NCBI GenBank assembly: GCA_900095095.1
Contig: FMBT01000067.1
Span: 1-29,129 of the forward strand
DNA: 29,129 nucleotides
From: Fragilariopsis cylindrus CCMP1102
Taxonomy: Eukaryota > Bacillariophyta > Bacillariophyceae > Bacillariales > Bacillariaceae
Reading direction: 5' to 3'
A model generated the notes under the pieces. That model was not told the DNA's origin. It ran no database searches and was given only the letters and a program-made list of their open reading frames with translations. Position numbers and translations under genes: made by a program. Below, one piece after another: positions 10,491-21,058 of this stretch (position 1 is its first letter; each line of letters starts with the position of its first letter).

Positions 10491-11900
10491 TCAGCATGAA
10501 TAATAACGTCGAACGGCGCTGTCGTCCTTATTACTATCATAGGGATTATTATTAGCGAGGCCGCCCACAAGTATGATGTCATTGTCAGACCAATGACGAC
10601 GATAGCGTCTAAATTCACCATGATTATCGGTATTACTGTCGTTGCTACTGTTATCATTACCTCGACATACATCACGGTGGTGACTACGTCCTCGTCCGAA
10701 TAAGGAATCTCATCGGCGGAGAAAGTCATCACGACCTCCCAACGCAAGAGAAAAAGTGTTACCACTATTATTATTGCTATGGTCGCCGTGATCATTGCAT
10801 TTTCTCGCACGCTATGTGTAGCAGTAGCAGGTGCAGCAGCAGTAACAGCAGTAGTGATACTGCAATAACCATGGTAGACGTTGTTGGGCGTGGCATGGAT
10901 ATTACCTTCTCTTCCGAATCCACCTCCTCCGTAGTCTATAGATTCGGATGTGGGATCATTAACGAAAGAAAGCGGCTGGCTCCAAGTGTCCCCCCTTTTC
11001 TTCTTTTCCAATAAGATGGTTTGATGCCGGTCTTCTGATTATACCATTTCTGATGTATCGTCTATGCATATGTCTTTGTCTTCCTCCTTCTCCTTCACGC
11101 CCACCTCCTCCGTAGTCTATAGATTCAGATGTGGAACCATTAACGGAAGGAATCGTCTCCAGTTGCCCTGCCTTTTCTACTTCATCAATACGAATGTTTG
11201 TTGGTAGCCTTTTGAACATGTCATTATTGCTGGCTTGTCTTCCTCCTTTTCCTCCACCTCCTCCGTAGTTTAAAGGTTCAAGAGTAGGACTGGCGAAAGG
11301 TATCGGCTCCAATTGTTCCCCTTGCTCTTCAGTGGGAACGTTTGGTTGGTAGTCTTCGTCATTATTGCTTCCTTGTCGTCCTCCCAGTCCACTACCTCCT
11401 CCGCACATCGATGATGTCGTCGTCATTTCTGCTTGGATCTGGGCAGCAACTGCAGCAAGCACATTCTGTTGATAGAAGCAAATCTCTTCACATCGCCGAA
11501 TAAACTGTATAGCGTTGCGATAAAGCGATTCCTTCCTTAAATGGTATTCAATTTGTCGATAATGGGAGTTATTTCTTGGTGACTGTGGAAAATCTGGTAT
11601 GGTGGGGACTGTCGTCAAAACCGGAAATTGACAACGCAAAGAATCGTCCTGTAGAAGCCTAGAAAAAGAAGTTTTCAACTCTGCTGTTCCGGTGTGTGCT
11701 TGTTGTACCACATTATTCCTTGTTTCATTACTAAGCTCAATGACACGATGATGGTAAAAGCTATAATCGAGGTCGTAGGCGGCGTGTCGATAACGGTGAC
11801 GTGCATAATCACATAGATCGTTGGCTTCAGCAGTCGTTCTTAACATTCGATCATGGCGAGCATAATATTCAGTATTATTACTACTATTATTTGATTCCAT
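10491..11900 (-). CDS. Glycine-rich repeat protein of unknown function, frame-broken
   Basis: I do not recognise this family. The ATG at 11900 opens a clean 313-codon frame down to 10959. The N-terminal 160 residues are charged and probably helical (HRYRHAAYDLDYSFYHHR, RKESLYRNAIQFIRRCEEIC). Then come imperfect repeats of about 51-60 residues: an E-K/Q-G-x-x-L-E-P/T-I-P stretch, then SESIDYGGGG followed by basic glycine residues. The third repeat is split by a frame change near 10970. There GCTTTCTTTC carries an extra CTTT-like duplication relative to the matching place in the second repeat, so this change may be a true mutation. Beyond it a second change (near 10800, -1) is needed to read an Asn/Asp/Arg-rich tail (SLFGRGRSHHRDV, FRRYRRHWSDNDIILVGG) to a stop at 10491. 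One in-frame TGA near 10710 also interrupts the tail. The gene starts only 25 bases beyond the stop of its upstream neighbour. Confidence 0.55.
10919..11330 (-). repeat. Coding tandem repeat, three copies
   Basis: The sequence CCACCTCCTCCGTAGT recurs with its flanks at about 10920, 11102 and 11255. Spacing is 153 bases between the last two (51 codons, in frame) and 181 between the first two (out of frame by one). The copies encode the LEP...SESIDYGGGG unit on the minus strand. Confidence 0.8.
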
Positions 11901-11925
11901 AGTTGTAGTAATTTTGTATCTTATT

Positions 11926-12800
11926 TTATCTGTCCAATTCAGACTCCTTTTCAGAGGTTAATAATTCAATGCCAACTGGCTGATTTCGTTTGCTTTCTAT
12001 TCTCGCTTTGGCATAATCGGAAGAATATTCGTTACTATGGAGAGAGATCCAAGATACGATTGGATCGGATCTAATCGTAGAAAAGGTAATAGGTCCTACT
12101 GCTAGTTTCTTGTCATCGCACCTCTATATCAAATTTAGTAAACTTTCATTACCTTGATTGCTACGGATACTTTAGAACCATCTCCTAATTCCACCGAACC
12201 ATTGAGTTCTCTACCCGTGAGTATCCATCCTCTACTCATGTAACCCCGCTCTTCTTTCACCACCTCCTTTGTTCCAATTGAATCAATCGTAAGAGATATT
12301 GGATGTGAAGATGGCCATGTATTGTGCTCTCCTAGTTTTACGTAATCGGGAGGACCACTGGTATCGCTCCTGGGCATACGATTACAAGTGCCATCTAATT
12401 GGCGCGGTTCTGTAATATCGGAATTTGCTGATGACATCGTATCTTGAAATAACAAGTGACTTATTACTCTGGCGTCTATCTTATCTACCTTGTTGGATTC
12501 CTCTTTGTGTTGTTGATGTAGATTATTGCTGTGCTTATTGTTGTTGTTAGTGGTGGTGGTGTTGTTGTCGTGTCGATGCGTCATCATCACGAAAAAAATG
12601 ACAATCATACAGCCACTGCACAACATAATTTTGGAAAAAGAGGAACCATTTTTGTTTCTTGTTCCTTTTCCTTTATTAGGAGTAGGAGGAGGAGGATGCT
12701 CCTTCTCTTTCTTGTTATCGGTCTCTGTCTTCGTCCTCTGGCTCGTACTCTGACTCTTACTACTACTCCTACTGGTAGTATTACTAGTACGACTTTTCAT
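11926..12800 (-). CDS. Predicted single-pass membrane protein of unknown function
   Basis: No family is recognised. The clean frame from 12800 encodes a Ser/Thr/Lys-rich N-terminus, a basic stretch, then one hydrophobic segment (IMLCSGCMIVIFFVMM, about residues 58-73). An Asn/Thr/His low-complexity linker and a polar domain follow (GTCNRMPRSDTSGPPDYVKL, SRGWILTGRELNGSVELGDG). The lack of an N-terminal signal peptide and the basic cytosolic flank suggest type II topology, perhaps in the Golgi or at the cell surface. The frame stops at 12135, but another open stretch continues to a stop at 11926 (LAVGPITFSTIRSDPIVSW, SSDYAKARIESKRNQP). The two join in phase if 29 bases, 12124-12152 (GTAATG...GATATAG), are removed as a very short GT-AG intron. 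That model gives about 281 residues. Two indels are the alternative. The first part is a confident gene, the second part likely. Confidence 0.6.
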
Positions 12801-12957
12801 GATGAGTAATGAGTGTCTTCCCTTTGCATGAATCTTCCTGTTTCCTTTTTTTGGGGGGTGTCTCTCTATTTTTGATTAGTAGGGTGGCACCCTACTAATT
12901 AAATTTACTTTGAATAAAAAGAAGCTAATTTATTCAATTTGTGCGCACATTTTCAGA
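12801..12957. other. Short spacer with a perfect hairpin
   Basis: This is the upstream side of the membrane-protein gene. It contains a G-run near 12853-12858, a pyrimidine-rich stretch and the hairpin listed separately. Confidence 0.5.
12875..12899. repeat. Perfect inverted repeat, 11-base arms, 3-base loop
   Basis: ATTAGTAGGGT at 12875-12885 pairs perfectly with ACCCTACTAAT at 12889-12899 around the loop GGC. It lies 5' of the membrane-protein gene (-) and upstream of the orphan fragment (+). It could fold in RNA or be a site for a dimeric protein; nothing shows which. Confidence 0.85.
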
Positions 12958-13210
12958 TGGATTGCCCGGCACAATCCGACACAAATCAAATTTATGCAGA
13001 ATAATGAATTTGTAGTATCACTTGCCAAATAGTATAGTCCTAACTGCCTTCGATGTTGAAGCGAAAGAGGAAAGACATACAGTGTATTACAAACGATACA
13101 AAGAAGATGGTCTAATTTTGAACAATACTTGTATTGGTCAGTATCATGGTATCACCTTTGATCTTTCCAACGACCAAAAGAAGTCATTATCTGTATACTT
13201 GATAGTATAA
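12958..13210 (+). pseudogene. Orphan coding fragment, no start codon, one frame change
   Basis: Coding-like sequence starts abruptly after TTTTCAGA with WIARHNPTQIKFMQNNEF. It changes frame once near 13020 (one extra base), then continues with SIVLTAFDVEAKEERHTV, YYKRYKEDG and IGQYHGITFDLSNDQKK to a stop at 13210. Codon use and amino-acid balance look like protein, but there is no ATG and no upstream exon that I can join. The TTTTCAG could be a splice acceptor of a gene whose earlier exons are lost. The family is not recognised. It is more likely a truncated relic than a working gene. Confidence 0.4.
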
Positions 13211-13449
13211 TTATGAGCATGGTGTGGCGAATGTGTGCTTACTGGTGCATATATTCCCCCCTACGTGAAAATCGAAACAAATAATAATTAAAATTGGTAT
13301 AGCTGTTATAGCAACTTTCAAATTTAAAGTTAAAACTATCATTTAAAAAAGAATCTTTTCTTATTTCATATCAACCACTTCTGGTAAATACAAAGTACAT
13401 CATCTCCTTTTCGTTACTATGATTTCTTTTGCTATCCTATGCTTCTCCT

Positions 13450-15137
13450 TTAAACGTCAAATGTGAATGATTTGGCAAAATCAGGCATACGAACGAATGG
13501 TGGATAAGTACCATCATATGGAGTCAAACTCTTTGCGTAAATATCGGTCGCAACTTCCTTATACTCAGGAGTTGCCCACTCCTTGGCCTTCATAACTTCC
13601 TTTTGAACTTCTTTACGAATACGTTTTTCTGTTTCCTTAATTTCTTCTGCTGACATAAAGTCAGCTTCCTGTAAACATGATTTTACATGTTCCACTGGGT
13701 CACGATTTGAACGAGTAAATTCAATTTCATCACGGTTTCGGTATGTTGTTCCTGGATCGGACATGGAATGACCATGATAACGGTACGTCATCATTTCGAC
13801 GTATATAGGACCATTACCAGCACCGACATACTCCTTTGCGAATTTCATACCCTCTATTACGGATAATACGTTCATACCATCAATACGTAATCCAGGAATT
13901 GCATTCCCCATCTTGTAATAATCACTGATACTAGAGTGACGATCAATAGAGGTACCCATACCATAATGATTGTTTTCAATGCAATAGATCATGGGCTATC
14001 ATAATGTTGTATTTGTTTGTTTTGTTGCATTACATTTCGTTGTGTGTGTGTGTGTGGTGGTGTGTGTTTTACAGTGGTCGTGGTATTAAGATAGGGGCGA
14101 GTTGGGGGAGAGAGTTAGATATCATGTTTGAATAGCTCGGAATTGTATATAGATGTTAATGCACACTTACCAAATCCCATAGGTTCGCCATATTAGCTGA
14201 TTCCCAAATCTGTCCTTGATTGGCAGCACCATCACCGTAACATGCGATAGCAACATTCATTGGTTCACCGGGTTTTGCTTTGTATTTATTTGCGAATGCT
14301 AATCCAGTTCCGACCGGAACTTGTGCACCAACAATACCATGTCCACCAAAAAAGTTATGTTCCTTATTGTACATATGCATCGATCCACCTTTACCTTTGG
14401 TGACACCACCAGCCTTACCGAATAATTCACCAATCACTTCCGACACAGATCCACCTCTCATTAATGCTAATACATGACAACGATAGGATGTGACCCATGA
14501 ATCTTCTGGTGCTAATGCAGCTTGGATACCACAGGCGACAGCTTCTTGACCGTCATATAAATGACAAAATCCACGAATGTTACGTGCCTTATATTCATTA
14601 TCACATGTGATTTCCATTCTACGCATCGTATACATAGTTTCAAAGATATTCACAAGTTCCTCCTTTGTTACCTCCGTTGTTTCTGGCGGACCTGTTTCAA
14701 AATTATGAAGCTGTATATATATATATATATATATATGAATGTATTCAAATAAATTCGATTCCAATTCCGATCATAGCATTCGAAAGAATATTAATAAAAA
14801 TTATCACGGATTGTTGTTAGTTTTGTGGAATTGCGGACAGAAATGATTTTGAACAAAATTATATTTTCTTCAATTAATTCACTAATTAGCTGGCACAACA
14901 AGAACAAGAGCAAGAGCAGCAGCAACATGACATGACATGGCATATAAAACTTGGACAAAAAATCAAACCAAACCAAACCAAGCCAAAACTTACCTCATAG
15001 GAGCCGGAAATATCAAAGGCATGGCTTGTCGACGACATCGACGCACGTTGTGATAATGATGCCGATTGCTTCATCATCGTTGCCGATTTGCTGTTGGCGA
15101 GCACTCGACGGAGCATTGTGCTACTGGTAGAAAACAT
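13450..15137 (-). CDS. Pyruvate dehydrogenase E1 component alpha subunit, mitochondrial, three exons
   Basis: E1 alpha decarboxylates pyruvate with thiamine diphosphate in the pyruvate dehydrogenase complex, working as a heterotetramer with E1 beta. The model is complement(join(13450..13995,14171..14710,14994..15137)), 409 residues, with both introns (283 and 175 bases) in phase 0 between GTAAG donors and CAG or TAG acceptors. Exon 1 encodes a basic, Ser-rich mitochondrial presequence (MFSTSSTMLRRVLANSKSA) ending at DISGSYE. Exon 2 starts LHNFETGPPETT, as in other E1 alpha proteins, and holds RGFCHLYDGQEA and GKGGSMHMY. The thiamine-diphosphate motif GDG (207-209)...NN (236-237) spans the exon 2/3 junction. 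The regulatory phosphorylation loop YRYHGHSMSDPG is at about 299-310. The clear presequence and similarity to mitochondrial enzymes argue against the plastid isoform. No frame breaks. Very confident. Confidence 0.96.
14041..14068. repeat. (TG)n microsatellite inside the second PDH intron
   Basis: A TG-rich run with one GG interruption lies in intron 2 of the E1 alpha gene. On the coding strand it reads (CA)n. Confidence 0.8.
14714..14736. repeat. (TA)n tract abutting the PDH intron 1 acceptor
   Basis: Twenty-three bases of alternating T and A end directly at the TACAG acceptor of intron 1 on the minus strand, taking the place of a pyrimidine tract. Confidence 0.85.
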
Positions 15138-16116
15138 ATTTATTGTTGTTGTTTCTAAGCGGAATAAAATAAAACAATACTCTAGTACTACTACTATTCT
15201 TCTTCTTGTGTTAATTGTTGTTTTGTTCAAGTCGGTCGTACTAGTAACTTTGAACTCTAAAATTCAATTTGAACAAACTACTGCCTTTGTTGACTAACGT
15301 TTTACCGGCATTAAATTCTAAAGGATGGATGTTTAGTTGTTCAAGCCAGCTGCCTTCTTTTTTGCGTGAAAAATTACGTGCCGTTCATGTCGTTATGATC
15401 CAATCATTAATTAGCCCTTCTCCGTTCGACTAATTTGACTAGTAAAATGAAGGGGGAAGGGGGAAATATGCATTGTACGATGATTGATATTGTACAAATT
15501 AAAATAATATGGCAATAACAAAAAGCTAAGGAGGATTTTTAATACATGACGTCTACACAGTCATTTACATCATTATCATGTTTAGCATGCTAATGCTCAT
15601 ACTATTTGTTTTGATTTTACTGCAGGTTAGGACTTACCCAGCAACTACCTCTCTAGCTGGCTTGCCTAGCTAGCTAGAGTTATCAGATATAGATGGCAGA
15701 TTCTTTTTGAGAACAGCATGTCACCCATAAACTTAGATTTCTTTGTCATACAGTATGACACAAGGATTATAAAATCAAATGTATATTATAATATATACAT
15801 AATATAGTGTGCATAATATGATATTCCCAGTAATGAATTTATATCAGAAACTAATCACTAGTACTACTACTTGTATTCATTAGGACTATACCTTCTTTTT
15901 TTTCGGTGTATGTCACTTCTGTGTTATAATAGAAACAATATAGTAGAAGATAAATATTTTATTTTAAATAGATAATTATGTCATTAATAAATGATATATG
16001 TTATGTGTTTTTCTACTACTAGTATCATCCCCCCTTTTATTGATAACCATCAACATATTCTCACTTCACTTTCTATTTATGAATGTATGTATGTTTTAGT
16101 ATTATTTCTCTGTCTG

Positions 16117-16148
<32 letters not shown>

Positions 16149-16391
16149 TATAACATATAAATGGGCTCATTTGGTTGATTTATATCTGATGTTGTGTTCA
16201 TTCATTTTCAGTGTTTAGTCGCTCGTCGTGCTTAGCTTGTACATGCTCATTCCTTTTAGGTATGCGCAACACTTCTTTATTTTTTAAATTATATTCTTTA
16301 TATTGTTTTTTATATATACAGTTTTCTATTCACGACAAAAGATGAGCTTGGACTGTACCGTACTACTCAGTAGTTGCTGCTGAAGATGCGG
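15138..16391. other. AT-rich intergenic region
   Basis: This stretch of about 1.25 kb lies between the PDH E1 alpha promoter and the 3' end of the RRM gene. It holds a CTAGCT-type inverted repeat near 15650-15680, a (TA)n tract at about 16115-16152, and a GC-richer end that flows into the Ala-coding tail of the RRM gene. No ORF shows coding character on either strand, and I see no tRNA or rRNA-like sequence. Confidence 0.5.
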
Positions 16392-17192
16392 CTATGGCTG
16401 AGCAGCGGCTGCTGCTGCGGCAGCCGCTGCTCCAGCTGAATCTTCTGTTGTAGTAGGGCCGACGGTGCTGCTGCTGCTGATGATGATGATGGAGTTGTTA
16501 TTTTTCCTTCAGCTGCTGCAGAGGATGGGTTGTACTAAAAATTTCTTATGTAATAATTTTGCACCATGGATGCAATATAACATTTCCTGGCTTCGTCAAT
16601 GGTTGAAAAAGAAACATGCCCATACCGTGATGCGAAAGCGGATCGTACCGTCACAGCTTTCACTTCACCATAATCTTCGAGGAGTTTGATCAAGGGTGAT
16701 TCTTTAATTAATGGATGCAATCCAAATAACATTAAATTTGGTGTGGTGATTTTACTTTCCGCATCCTGTTCATTTGTATTATCAACTGGTGGTAATTCTT
16801 CTAATTTGTACTTTTCAACATCTGTTATACTAGCTGAAACTGGTGGTGGCATAGCAATCTTTGCCTTCTTACTGACGATCTTGCTCGGTGATGAAGTTGT
16901 AGTTGCAGTTGTAGTTGTTGCTGATGCTGGTTGTTGTTGTTGTTTCAGTCTTTTCTCCATCTTCGTCATCCTTCTTATCATCATCATCGTCGTCGTTGAG
17001 TTTACGTTTCTCACCTCCTTCTTCTCCTGCGCCTTCTGATGATGCTGATGCTGCTGCTGTTTCTTCTTCTTTTTTGGTTTCAACATTGCTATCGGTATCA
17101 GCAGTAGTGGTTGCTGTCGCAGTTGCCTCCGCCACAACGTTCGTCGCTTCTGTTGCTGCTGCTGCTTCTACTACTTTTTGTTCTTCCCCCAT
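16392..17192 (-). CDS. RRM-domain RNA-binding protein, frame-broken
   Basis: The ATG at 17192 opens MGEEQKVVEAAAATEATNVV and an acidic Ala/Thr/Glu-rich N-terminus with KRKLNDDDDDDKKDDEDG. At a CAA repeat near 16945 the frame must shift. The following frame gives a Lys-rich linker (SSPSKIVSKKAKIAMPPP) and then one RNA recognition motif. RNP2 is LMLFGL in TPNLMLFGLHPLIKESPL, RNP1 is YGHVSF, and the last strand is read after a -1 change near 16580 as HGAKLLHKKFLVQP. An Ala-rich tail (TTTEDSAGAAAA) ends at the TAG at 16392; its frame also changes once or twice in triplet repeats. The arrangement of acidic N-terminus, Lys-rich linker and single RRM fits a nuclear RNA-binding protein, but no specific ortholog can be named. 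RRM call confident, gene ends less so. Confidence 0.65.
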
Positions 17193-19920
17193 ATTTGCAA
17201 TTTTCTTTTTTTATGTTGCAATTCTATTGTCTTCGTTAATGTCGTGCTACTGTACTAGTATGCTGTGCGATACTTTGTATGTTTCTCTCGTTTATATCGA
17301 TCGTGTACTGTAGACTTTGTGAGGATAGTTGTTGTGGCCTACGTCTAGCTGTTTTACTTATTAACTTGTCACGTATCACGTTCTTGCTGATCTTTGAACA
17401 TTGATTACAGGAGTAGTCGCAGCCGATGAGATTCTAATGACGAGTAGCAGTGAGTCGACATTCTTCTTTCTGCACGATCGAGTTGTCAATTGCAATTGGG
17501 CGGACCTCACATGCCATACTGTTTTAGTACATGTGCCAAAGATACCTATTGAAGCGAACGAACAAAGCAATCATAAACACAATTCCCTTTTTATGCCACG
17601 ACTTTGATGGATCACTATTGCCACGGCAGACGGCAGATGGACATTCATAATTCTCAATCAATCGAATCGTTGGAGGGGTATTATTTCGGATGGAGTATTT
17701 TTTGGTGTCTAACACGTACCCCATACACGTTTGACCTCTATGATGCATGTTCTTCTTTTTACGTCATGTTCAACTTCCGCACGCAAGGAGAACAAGAATC
17801 ACGCATGGAGATCAAGGATCACCAAGATTGAACACAAGAGACCACAAACGGTGAAGGTGCAAATGCATGCCCCCAAAAACCTTGGAGAAAAACTATATAT
17901 TGTTAACATATATCGTAGAAGAAGATATGGAATAGGTTACTGTAACACCGAAATATGTCTCAACTTATTGCCCCAACTTAACAACGTAATATAATAGGTG
18001 GGGTATCTGTCTTGGGAATGATTGTCCAATGGTTTACTTATCAAGAGATATGTCGCACACCACGCAAAATCCCATGCTGAAGAATGATAGTGTCAACTTG
18101 TCATATTTAAAGTAGAATGAATTGATGTGTGTATGTGTGTGTATGTGTGTATACGTGTGTGTGCAGCATATGTATTGTAAGTATGTATAGTATACACCAT
18201 ACCCCATATACAACCTGTTTGCTTTGCTGCTTTGCTTTTACATTGCTTTGAGAGAGAGGAGGAGAGGAGAGAAAATTAGACAGGGTAACAAATCATGATG
18301 TGCCGTGCACTAAAAAGATGTATAAACATCACAAATTCTCATTGGGAAACCCATGTATCAAAGTAATATAAGAGAGAAAAGACTGAATCTTATGGTATGG
18401 CAAGTCCCAGCCAGTGACATAGAGGTGCAGCATGCAGTACCTAAAGATAAATACATACCCTACCCAGCAACAATAGATAGATATCTATATATCATGTAAT
18501 GAATGGTTACTAGTAACTACTATACTGTTGTACTGCCATGCCATGCCAAAAAAATACTCAAGGTTGATAATCATCCATGACTAGATTCCTTCAAAAGTAT
18601 AAGATAAAAGGCTGCTGCAACACATAGTGTGTTGTCCATGCTGTAGGTTAAGGTGTGTATATAGGCATGTGCACTGGTTTTAATGTGTCATCATTTTCTG
18701 ATGCAGCAGTTTATGGCTAGTACTATCAGAATATTACTACCACTAATACTACCATCCTTTGCATCGGACTCTGTGTGTGTCTCTATCTATTTATTGGCCG
18801 TTGGTTGATTGTTCCCACCAATATAATTCAAACACTCAATGAATTGCTGCTGGGTTTTCAAAACCAGACAGAAGGGTGTGGGGACAAATGCACAATTGGT
18901 TGGCAGACCCACCATGCCATGATTGCACGCAGACAACATTTATTTTGAGTTCATGTTACTAGTGCATAATTCTTGTTTATTAATAATGTTTGACAATAAA
19001 TTGTTGAAGTCATACTAATAGTGTACGGCACGGTACAGTAACGTTAGGTGGAGGATTCAATAATCGTTTTAGTTTTGGATTCGCTAGAAGATAAGAAGTA
19101 CCTTGAACCTGTACAGCTAAACACTAAAATTTATGCCTATGACGCCATTACATTACCGTTTAAGTAAGATAGGCACGAGGCAATACTTCCTTTCTGTGGT
19201 CGTCTTCAATAGTGTTCAGGTCCAGAAGTGTGTGAGTATAGCACCAGTTGAACGGAAAGCGAAGGAGTATGTACGGTAGTCGTAATTAAATACGTCGTAA
19301 AGATGAATCAGTCACTTCTTATAAGATGAATTGTGTAAAGAACGCTAAAAGTTGTAATGCGTGCTGCCTGTACGCAGGTGTGTCGTCGTGGTGAGACCTT
19401 GTATACATTATTTTACTAAGAAAAACGAGGAGACCAAGATTTTTATTGTTTTGTTTATTGTTTTATTGTTTGAATTAATGAGTGTACCTCATTTATTCCG
19501 AAAAAATGAAGGGTACGTGTTTAATTATAACTAAAGGGTTTGCCTTGAAGGTTTGAATTTGTATGATGTTAACGCTTTAAAGTTGTTCCGTCTGCTTGTT
19601 ACCTGTAACGCGATGGTCGTATTGAGTGCGAATCGATGTACTAGTATGGAATACGATAATTGTCTGAATATAACATATCATATATAAAAATGCAAAAATA
19701 TATAGAGTAATAAGACATAGAATGTTATATGATTACTAGAATGTAGAATTTAGTACCATGTTGTATGATGTAGTTGTAGCTATTTTTTTGTTTACGTTTT
19801 CCCTTTGTTCTTTCTTTTAGCTCGATGTTAATGTTGATTTGATATACAAAATTTATGTATGTATATATGTATGTATGCATTCATTCATTCATTCTTCTTC
19901 ATTTGACTTTTTACTACGAT
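17193..19920. other. Gene-poor 2.7 kb intergenic region
   Basis: I cannot support a gene here on either strand. Several ORFs of 60-90 codons overlap at 17376-17994, but their composition is unlike the neighbouring genes and their starts have no context. The stretch holds a (TG)n microsatellite with ATGTG and ACGTG variants at about 18126-18168, a GA-rich patch near 18251-18275 and many ATGT/ATTC short repeats near 19855-19900. No tRNA, 5S, U6 or other structural RNA was recognised by eye. It could hide a non-coding RNA or decayed mobile DNA. Confidence 0.45.
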
Positions 19921-21058
19921 CTATGCTGCCGCTGCAGGATCATCTTTTGCAATCAATGGTAATATCATATTAAAGAATCCATCCATAGATTTTCCTAATG
20001 TATTGACTTTTCCACAGTCGATAACATACATCATCGTCGACAATAAATATTGCATACACATTCCAGCTTTATGATGATCACCTAACGAGTGATGGATTTG
20101 TCCCAAGTTACTAACAAGTGCCATAGAATGTATAACAGGCACACCAACATTAATAGTTTGTTTCATTAATATTTGATGTGAATGTTCATACAATGATAAT
20201 GCCTTTTGTAGGTATATTCTTCGTATGTTTTCATTGGCTCGTTTTTTTCTTGATGCTGAGAATGATGATGATGCAGTAGTATAGAGTTGCAGCTGGCGCT
20301 GTTCTTCTTCTTCTTCTTCTTCTTGCTCTTGAGATAATTGGACCGATTTTAGATGATGAGATAAGGCAAGATTGTAGATAGCAACATAAGATAGTTGTTC
20401 ACAAACTTCGACGTCTAACGGTGAATGAAAATGATCTCCTCGAACTAGAATAGGATCACGAAAGATTGATACTTGTAGTTTATGCTGTTGCTGTTGCTGT
20501 GTTGTTCTTCTTGTTCTTGATCTTGAGCATCATGAGGGTTTACAGTAGTGCTGTTAGTATAACATCTGTTGTTATTACCTATACTATGACGTCCATTAAC
20601 AGCAACGGCAGTCTTGAGAAAACATGATGCTGATGGAGAGGTGAAGAAATCGTACCTGAAGCCATCAGATGATGATGAGGAGGAGGAGGAGGATGGGGGG
20701 TGAAGATGGTCTTGGTCTTGTGTTTCTTGATGCTGTTCTTGATGTGACGATGATGAACTGTTAGCAGCATCAGTAGCGGTATCTGCATCATTTTCATCGT
20801 CATCGTCGACATCCATACAAAAATCGTCGTCGTCTTGATCATCATCATCATGATATTCTTGATTATGACCATTATCATCGTTATCTTCATCTTCTTCATT
20901 GTTCATTTCATCTGTGGAATCAAGATCTTTGCATCACCCGATAAAACAAGTTTTAAGGTCTTCAATGTATGCGTTAATGATACGATCGCATCATCGTATT
21001 CACCATTAACAATCAGCCAGGAGGTTTCATTGATTAGTTTAGCTGGATGGCGTGACAT
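19921..21058 (-). CDS. TPR-like protein of a diatom-type family, frame-broken in the middle
   Basis: The minus-strand ATG at 21058 opens MSRHPAKLINETSWLIVNGE followed by YDDAIVSLTHTLKTLKLVLS, an N-terminal TPR-like helix pair. A -1 change near 20930 (AAAG) leads into a long acidic, Asp/Asn/Ser/His/Gln-rich linker read cleanly at 20445-20906. A second -1 change near 20475 (CAG repeat) leads into the C-terminal domain: RDPILVRGDHFHSPLDVEV, YVAIYNLALSHHLKS, a poly-Glu run, then LVSNLGQIHHSLGDHHKAGM and LDGFF-like SMDGFFNMILPLIAKDD ending in Ala residues. From memory, proteins with paired ALxLYE...LGQIH..LG...A helices are common predicted proteins in diatoms. Function unknown; a protein-protein scaffold is a guess. 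Both frame changes look like single missing bases. Confidence 0.65.

Noticed and set aside
10466..11011. Hydrophobic ORF on the minus strand as a membrane protein
   Set aside because: Its second half (MITATIAIIIVV...) is an out-of-frame reading of GAT/AAT repeats. The alternative frame gives a polar tail matching the rest of the gene.
17376..17994. Overlapping ORFs of 60-90 codons on both strands
   Set aside because: No start context, no repeats or domains, no continuation; the length is expected by chance in a spacer this long.
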